From: Sordaria brevicollis
Lineage: Eukaryota; Ascomycota; Sordariomycetes; Sordariales; Sordariaceae
Assembly: GCA_033439795.1 (NCBI GenBank)
Contig: JAUTDP010000005.1
Span: 1,703,001-1,767,000 of the forward strand
Length of the DNA: 64,000 nucleotides
Reading direction: 5' to 3'
Positions 58,007 to 64,000 of this stretch are shown here, piece after piece. The position numbers and the translations under genes were made by a program. The notes beneath the pieces were generated by a model, which was given only the letters and a program-made list of their open reading frames with translations, had not been told where the DNA came from and did not search any database. Every line of letters begins with the position of its first letter. Position 1 is the stretch's first letter.

Positions 58007-61000
58007 TTTGGCGGTTGGTTGGTGTTTTGGGTTTGAGTTGGTGAAGTGGTTGTTGGTTTGAGAGTTGAGTTGCTTGTTGAGTGCTGATTGTTGAGCTGAT
58101 GATGATGAGAAAAAGATTGGAGTTGGGCAGATGGTTGTCGTCCTTCTTATACTCGAATCTTGAGGCTCATGACGGAGGAGGACAAGAGGGTGTTGACGTC
58201 GTCAACCTCCAACATCCATCCATCGGACTTGGGTAACCTCCCGTTCCTGAATCTAGCCGCACCAACCACCACGACGATGACTCCATGTATGCCATACTCA
58301 TCGCATATCCGGCTTGCTGGTGTGGTAGTTTATCCCAGCTTACCACGTGTGGTGTGTCTCATGTCGTCCTGTTTTCCGCGTCCTTTGATACGTTGAACCT
58401 CTTAGTGACGAAGCTACTGCCCGTTGAGAAGTTGCGATCAGACCCTGAGATTACAACATTGAGTTCCATGTCGTCTATGCCCACTGCCTGGTTGAAATGC
58501 TTGCTGTCTTGTCTTGCAGTGTCTCGTCGATATCGGTGAAACACCTCGAGGCTATAAAGCTACGTCATTAGCAATAAATGCCCAGCAATAGTCTTGAGCC
58601 GCTCAGACCTTGTGAACCACGAAACTGTTTCGCTTCTTTCCAAGGTAATCTTGATGGCAGCCGACGATCTCTCAACTTCGGAGCTTTATCAGAAGTTGAC
58701 CACTTTTGCCATGAAGCATCTAAAAGGGGATATTGCCCCTTGCATGGTAGGAGAAATAGATTAAACCGACGTCTTTGTGTCTGCAAGTTTTCTTGCTTTT
58801 CCCCCGGGGATTTGGGAGCTGGGTGGGCGGTTCATTGGTTCTCGGCAGCCTGGCTTTGCACTTGGGGAACACGAATGGAGGCTCAAGGGTTTTGCAGGGA
58901 CGGCAAACGGTGTTGCATTGAGGCGTCGGTCCCAGCTTGTCCAGCTTGTCTAGGGAAGCAAAACTTAGCTAACCGACCCTACACCACCGTGGTTTCTGGA
59001 AGGATATGACATCGACTGGCTATAGCATGAGGGTATTATAGCTGAGTCTCGGGACGGCCCTTCTAGACGTCATACACATGGCTTTTGTCGATGCGCTTTG
59101 GTAGCCCAGACGGATTGCAATGCCGCGTATATTGTTATTGGAAAATAATTCATCGTTCCTTTTCTGGTTCTTGCCAACTCTCGATTGAGTTCTTACTTTT
59201 TTTGTGAATCTATCAGCAAGGGATATTGACCGTGCGTTGACTAGGCACCGTGTCGGCGTGGACGCCAAGGATCACGGTGAGCAAGATCGGCCATCGAACT
59301 TCCACGTATGGACCGGACCGCGGAGAGTTGTTTACTCGCATAACGGTCGGGAATACGGAATGAGCATCGCGAAGCAGGATATAAGTCGATATCTGGCGGA
59401 TGAAGCGGCATCCGGACGATGAACTTTGTCGCGTTCATCTGGGACATCTCAGCTTGGTTTGGTGCGATGACAACTTGGAGAAGACAATGTGAAGTTGGAC
59501 TCGATAAACGAGGAGGTGATGCTCATCGCGGCGCCTTTGCTAGCATCGAGCCATTGCTACCTAGGTAATGAGAGCAGAAGAAGGCGGCGCTCCAATGACA
59601 AACCTCAGTCGCACAATGTGCTCATTGAAGTCCGACAATAGGTCTGGTCATGACGGAGGATTTTCTATTGACGCTCAGGTGTCACGACAATTTATGTTGC
59701 CTGGTTGCCAGAAAAGAGAACGACAAGAGCTGCGAGATGAGAAAGCGAACGATTGCCAAGCTAATGCAGGAACATGAGACAGGGTCGGGTCCGAGCGCAA
59801 TAAGTGATATGACACTATTGCTGATACTCATGATCTCTGTAGGAGACTGTTAGGTCAGAAACTGCAATTTGCCAGGAGACACCACGCGCAACTGACCGCC
59901 GTTGAGACTTGAGAGGGCAAAGAAGGAAGTTGCGCCCGACGATTGTCTTGGACACCAAATGAAACGTATGATCCATGCATCTTATTCCAAATTCGAATGA
60001 TTCCAGGCCGACATGGACATTGGATTTGTGTCGCTTGAGAAGGACCGACATGTTGGAAACCGGTGAGAGCTTGAAGGTGGTGTTGATTTCAGTGCCCAAG
60101 TGCCCGACAGCAACCTCGTGTGCTAACACAACTGAGGGAAACATCAAAACGACAGGTGATGGCCACTCACTCACAACATCTCTCAAACCTCTTGTTTCGC
60201 CCTCGAAACTGTCTCCGCTAATGTTCAAGTGACTCTCATGATAGCCTCTGTTTTCTCAACGATGATATGGGGAAAGAAGGCTTGTAAAGTGTGTCGAATG
60301 CCATCGTGTCAAGATCGAGATCTCATCTGGCAGTTAAGCCCCCGCTGAAGCCACCATCGATGACAGCGGGCGGCAGCTTGAAGCCGGCAGTAGCTCGCGA
60401 ACTTTCGGCGGGGTGACCCATGCTCTCCCCGCACTTGTTCCTTTTACCCATCCACTTTATCGCTCTTTCAAGCTTCTCATTGGTTGGAGTCTGCCTGCCG
60501 GTCTCAGGTAACCCACAATATGGTGGTACGTACCTTGAACAGGCACAGCTTCCTCCCCGGCAGAGGGACAAAGTCCAAGAACATCATGACGACAACGTGA
60601 GCTTGACGACCAGGACGACTTTTCCCGATCAACATCCCACCCATCCGTCAACAGATGGAGAAACAGTCAGGCACGCGGTTTCCCAATTGTCGCCCAGACA
60701 ATCCACCGTTGCTTGCTCATCGGACCAAGATCAACACCATCGAATCTCACCGTCCATGGTCCGGAATGCCTCCGTTTGCTCCTACTACCAGTACTGCCTT
60801 AGTTCCTCCTGACTGAACAGGCCAACAATCATCCATCATCACCAATACCTATCCATCGATCGATTCTGACACTAGCCCATACGCTACTGCCGAGCAATAA
60901 TCCGACACTGTTATTCCCTAGGATCAAGATCAGGCGGATCAGCAGACAGATCATCACCTTCTCTCCCTTCCTCTCAAAGAGTCAATCTATCAGTACCATA

Positions 61001-61080
61001 TTCTATTCTTGTCCTATCCCGTCCCAACCACCAACCACTTCCGTAATCTGTGCTCCGTGCCGTTCCGTGTCTTACCCAAA
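58007..61080. other. 3-kb divergent intergenic region, hydrophobin / LanC-like
   Basis: No gene is supported. A frame of 137 codons on the minus strand (60228-59815) begins with TTG and lacks motifs. The plus-strand frame 60420-60812 starts with a signal-like sequence but is Gln/Ser-rich, has no family feature and lies in the presumed leader of the LanC-like gene. The hydrophobin leader near 58020-58130 is rich in CAACCA / CAACTC motifs on the minus strand. Confidence 0.45.
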
Positions 61081-62364
61081 ATGGCCGACTCCCGCTACAT
61101 GACCCTCTCGGACACTTCCTCCCTGCTCAAAATTTCCCGCGACACCACCGAATACCTCTCCTCCGCCCTCGAGGACATCGTCGCAAACTACCCTCCCCGC
61201 TCGCGCTACTCGCACGAGTACCTCCAGGGCCTATGGAGCGGTCCCACGGGTATTGCGTTGCTCATGCTCCAGATCTCCGCTCGCCAACCTAACTTGCTGG
61301 TTAGCGGCCAGACGCCCCATCACTGGGCGAAGGCGTACATCTCTGGTAGCCGGGGGCATAACCTCCGTCTTGGGTCACGTGGGTGCGGGATCCATGATGA
61401 GAAGCTCGCGTTCGAAGCTGTCCGCGCTAGCGTGTTCCCCGACGAGCTGGGCCATGTGAGGACGTTCGTCAGCTGTGTCGGCCAGATCCTGGAAGTGGAG
61501 GAGCAGTTCCCCGATGAAATCCTCTATGGTCGGGCGGGCACACTCTACCTGCTGAGACTGGTAAGGCACTGGGTTCCCGAGAGTAACAAGCTCGTCGACC
61601 CTGCCATTGCCGAGATCACAAACACCATCCTGAACAGAGGACCGAATTGGACGTGGCACGATAAGCGATACTTAGGCGCCGTGCACGGAGATATCGGAAT
61701 CTTGACACAAGTGGTGTTGACTTCGCCCGAGACGGCTCCCCAGTTGGAACCAGTCCTGGATAGGCTGTTGAGACTGCAGCATCCGGCGGGAAACTGGCCT
61801 AGCTCAGAACATCATGCACACACGGGTAAGGGACTGGTGCAGTTCTGTCATGGCGCTCCCGGGTTCGTCGTGTCACTGCTGTCGCTGAGGGAATACTTTC
61901 CGAATCTGCAAGAGAAGATCGATGCGGCTATTCATCTGGGGAGACAGTGCATATGGGTCGAGGGACTCTTGAAGAAGGAGCCGAGTTTGTGTCATGGGAT
62001 TTTTGGGAATGCTTTGTGAGCACCCTCCGCCCCTTACATTACCGTCCTTACTTGCAGGGTGCTGTCTGCAGCGCTTCTCTCAGCTCCTTGTCCATTGAGA
62101 ACCTTGATGGCCCCGATCTTGCTAACCAAACATCATCACCACAGAGCCTTACCAAAAGGTCCCCAACGCGAACACTTCCTCGCCGTCGCCACGCCCGAGA
62201 ACGTCGCCAATATGAAAAAGTCCGATCACACCGGCACCATCTTCGAGCGAGCCGATTACGGACGACCGTACTCTACCACGACGAGCTACACGCCCAGCGC
62301 TGCATGGGCATGGCTGGTGTGCGACGATGAGCATCCCAAGATGTTGGGGTACAATGATATCTAG
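61081..62364 (+). CDS. LanC-like (lanthionine synthetase C-like) protein
   Basis: Model: exon 1 61081-62015, intron 62016-62144 (129 nt, GTGAGC, GCTAACC, CACAG), exon 2 62145-62364, giving 384 aa. The join restores LCHGIFGNALALPKGPQREHF. LanC motifs: SGPTGIALLML, GAVHGDIGI, C256-H257 in FCHGAPGFV, and C304-H305 in LCHGIFGNA. C256, C304 and H305 are the expected zinc ligands. The fold is an alpha/alpha barrel. Bacterial LanC enzymes add cysteine to dehydroamino acids in lantibiotics; eukaryotic LanC-likes have been linked to glutathione addition and signalling. No lantibiotic-like precursor or dehydratase is near, so a housekeeping LanCL role is more likely (inference). Start: the first ATG of the frame that follows a stop-free but UTR-like stretch; there is an upstream non-ATG extension from 61009. 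Confidence 0.9.
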
Positions 62365-63442
62365 ACTTTGATGCAGGAGCATCAGTACCATGGCTGGGCC
62401 TTGGTGGAGAAAAGACAGAGGAGAACATTAAGACGCTGGAAGCCGAAATCATTTGCTTCGCTATCAGGTCGTTGGCGTGAAGGCATGAGGGGAAAAAAAT
62501 TATCATCACATCTCGGCAAGAAACAGCATGATATGTAACGAAGAGACGAAAGCTCTCATTCGAAGACTTGGTATTAGATTACTACAATTGACGAAGGGTT
62601 ACTATACTTTTCCCTAGACCTTTGCTGCAAGACCCAACAGCCTTCTTATAGCGCTGGAACGTGGAGACACCCTCAACAGGACAATTTATTCCCTTCTTTG
62701 AATAGCTCAGCGACACAGGTGGGGGGAATGGGTTCTAATTACTCTCACAAGACACTGTAGTGAGCAATGGTCTCGCCAACGAGAGAACCTACCACCAAGA
62801 ATTTGAGATCGTATCCAGAAGGTTTGTCGAACGAGCCACCGGCAACACACTCTCCGGCGCATGGGAGGCTGGCCGCTCTGTAGGAAGAAATGGGCGCCCG
62901 CCCTTTCGCTATGTTGAAATATATTTCCACTTCCGTCGTTGACGACCTGCTAGACTTATTGATAGAGGTAGACATCGGATTCGATTGTAATAGTAGTGAG
63001 AATGCGGGCCGTCCTGGCTCCGGTGATCGAGAAGAGCACTTGCATCTTATCCGCCTGCCTGCTCAGGCTGTGTCAGCTTCGTGGAAAAAGCTCCGATCCA
63101 AAGAAGCGAGCTGAAATCGGTATTTAGGTACGTACCTATAGCCTTGATTGGGCTGTGTATCTATGTATCTACCTCTAGGTTGGCTGTGTTGTCCCACCGT
63201 GGTTGGCCGATTGTTCAAGACCTATGGTAGTGGTAGGTAGAGAGAGGTAGGTCAGCGACCCCGCCTGAGCTGAAACTGGGCTGGGCTGGGCTGGGCTGCG
63301 GTTTGAATATTCTGCTAGGTATTTCATCCGTTCTGTCTTTTTTGCGGATTCCATCCCAAGTTCATCCCAAGACACCTCTTCTCGCTACTACGTCTCGTGA
63401 GAATCTCAAAACCGCGCGGCGTGCGCAATCTTTCGCAAAACA
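62365..63442. other. intergenic region with pentamer repeats
   Basis: About 1.1 kb. It contains a GGGCT pentamer array at about 63277-63298, several TACCTA/TAGGTA words near 63123-63250 that could pair, and the promoter of the HET-type gene. No coding frame is convincing. Confidence 0.45.
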
Positions 63443-64000
63443 ATGGAGCCCGACACCAACTTCCGACATCTTCGGGGCCTGTACAAACGTCTGGGGAAGG
63501 GGAACAGATCCGGCGGGGAGAGAAGCGAGGTTGAACACCCAGAAAGCAACTCAGAAGGTGAGTCGATGGAAATACCCGTCTGGAAGTTATTCTTGAGAGG
63601 AGGCCGAATACTGTTCGTGTAATAGTGGACTCACAAGTTGTTCCGCAGGAGCCGAAGTGTTCGAAAGATCCCTTGCTCGGATCCGAAATCGCCTCAAACA
63701 TCACTGGAGAGAGGCCACATCCCGGCGTACCGATCATGTTCCTAGACCGGGCACAGATGCTGTTTCCATGACACGGTCTGGTGAAGACGCAACCGATACG
63801 CTCTGTGAGAATTGTCTGCACTTTGACTTCAGCAAGAGAACAGTTCTTTATGACCATCAATATGGAAATGAAATGAATGATGATGCAGTGTTTACCACCT
63901 TTGGCAAGCTTTTGCAGTCATCCGCAACTTGTTCGATGTGCAAGCTTGTCTTGGAAGGGCTCGAAACGAACATTTCAAAGGCTAATCGGGGTTTATTGAC
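63443..64000 (+). CDS. HET-domain type heterokaryon incompatibility protein, 5' part
   Basis: Partial: exon 1 63443-63557, intron 63558-63648 (91 nt, GTGAGT ... CCGCAG), and exon 2 from 63649 running off the window, about 155 residues so far. The N-terminus is Arg/Ser/Glu-rich. Then come LCENCLHFDFSKRTVLY and, 35 residues later, SSATCSMCKLVLEGL. A CxxC pair near the N-terminus followed by an sa-CxxC-Lxxxl block is the usual prelude to the HET domain in Sordariomycete incompatibility proteins. The HET domain itself is not in the window, so the call is moderate. The 5' exon is supported by the phase match and acceptor. Such genes trigger cell death on fusion of unlike strains. Confidence 0.6.

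Noticed and set aside
59815..60228. 137-codon minus-strand frame in the hydrophobin-LanC gap
   Set aside because: It starts with TTG, not ATG, has no motif, and has no plausible upstream exon.
60420..60812. 130-codon plus-strand frame with a signal-like N-terminus
   Set aside because: It is low in complexity (Gln/Ser/His), sits in the probable leader of the LanC-like gene, and has no cysteine pattern or family feature.
1..64000. CRISPR array, prophage, integron or bacterial operon
   Set aside because: The genome is clearly fungal with spliced genes. No regularly spaced direct repeats of the CRISPR type were seen.

Overview
This is chromosomal DNA of a filamentous ascomycete, almost certainly a Neurospora or close Sordariales relative (inference). 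Genes are split by short introns (about 50 to 130 nt) with GTRNGT donors, CTRAC-type branch sites and YAG acceptors. The protein set is typical of a saprotrophic Sordariomycete. Three AT-rich islands (about 22.2-25.4, 43.6-49.3 and 52.5-57.1 kb) are transposon relics in which CpA/TpG has become TpA. That is the signature of repeat-induced point mutation (RIP). There is no prokaryotic operon structure, no CRISPR array and no rRNA, and I could support no tRNA.

Layout. 0.5-4.1 kb: a Zn2Cys6 transcription factor (+). 4.8-7.3 kb: acetoacetyl-CoA synthetase (-). 11.1-13.1 kb: serine palmitoyltransferase subunit 2, LCB2 (+), with a long 5' UTR intron. 14.2-16.7 kb: an acidic DUF4211 nuclear protein (+). 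17.1-18.0 kb: a secreted PL20 glucuronan lyase (-). 19.0-21.1 kb: a GPH-family sucrose/alpha-glucoside transporter (-). 22.2-25.4 kb: a RIP-mutated pogo/Fot1-like DNA transposon with perfect 31-bp terminal inverted repeats. 29.1-30.4 kb: a secreted GH10 xylanase (+) behind 3.7 kb without a gene. 31.0-34.0 kb: a cytochrome P450 (-) with an unusual 320-residue low-complexity tail. 37.7-40.1 kb: arginyl-tRNA synthetase (-) with two in-frame starts (mitochondrial and cytosolic) and a 7-nt last exon. 40.7-42.7 kb: a ferric-chelate reductase (-). 43.6-49.3 kb: a complete but RIP-destroyed Ty1/copia retrotransposon whose two 172-bp LTRs are mosaics of mutated and clean sequence. 50.7-51.4 kb: a secreted GPI-anchored BIM1/X325 copper protein (+). 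52.5-57.1 kb: a RIP-mutated Mutator-like element nested in a short, unmutated pogo-type MITE. 57.6-58.0 kb: a class II hydrophobin (-). 61.1-62.4 kb: a LanC-like protein (+). 63.4 kb to the edge: the 5' end of a HET-type incompatibility gene (+).

How the genes fit together. There is no single biosynthetic cluster. Several genes share a plant-biomass and cell-surface theme: PL20 lyase, GH10 xylanase, sucrose permease and hydrophobin. Two deal with metals (ferric reductase and BIM1-like copper protein). The rest are housekeeping (LCB2, ArgRS, AACS) or regulatory. The most informative non-coding signal is the RIP pattern. Multi-kilobase elements are heavily mutated, while a roughly 350-bp MITE and the outer parts of the copia LTRs are not.

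All exon boundaries were set by hand from reading frame, splice consensus and family expectation, without transcript data.
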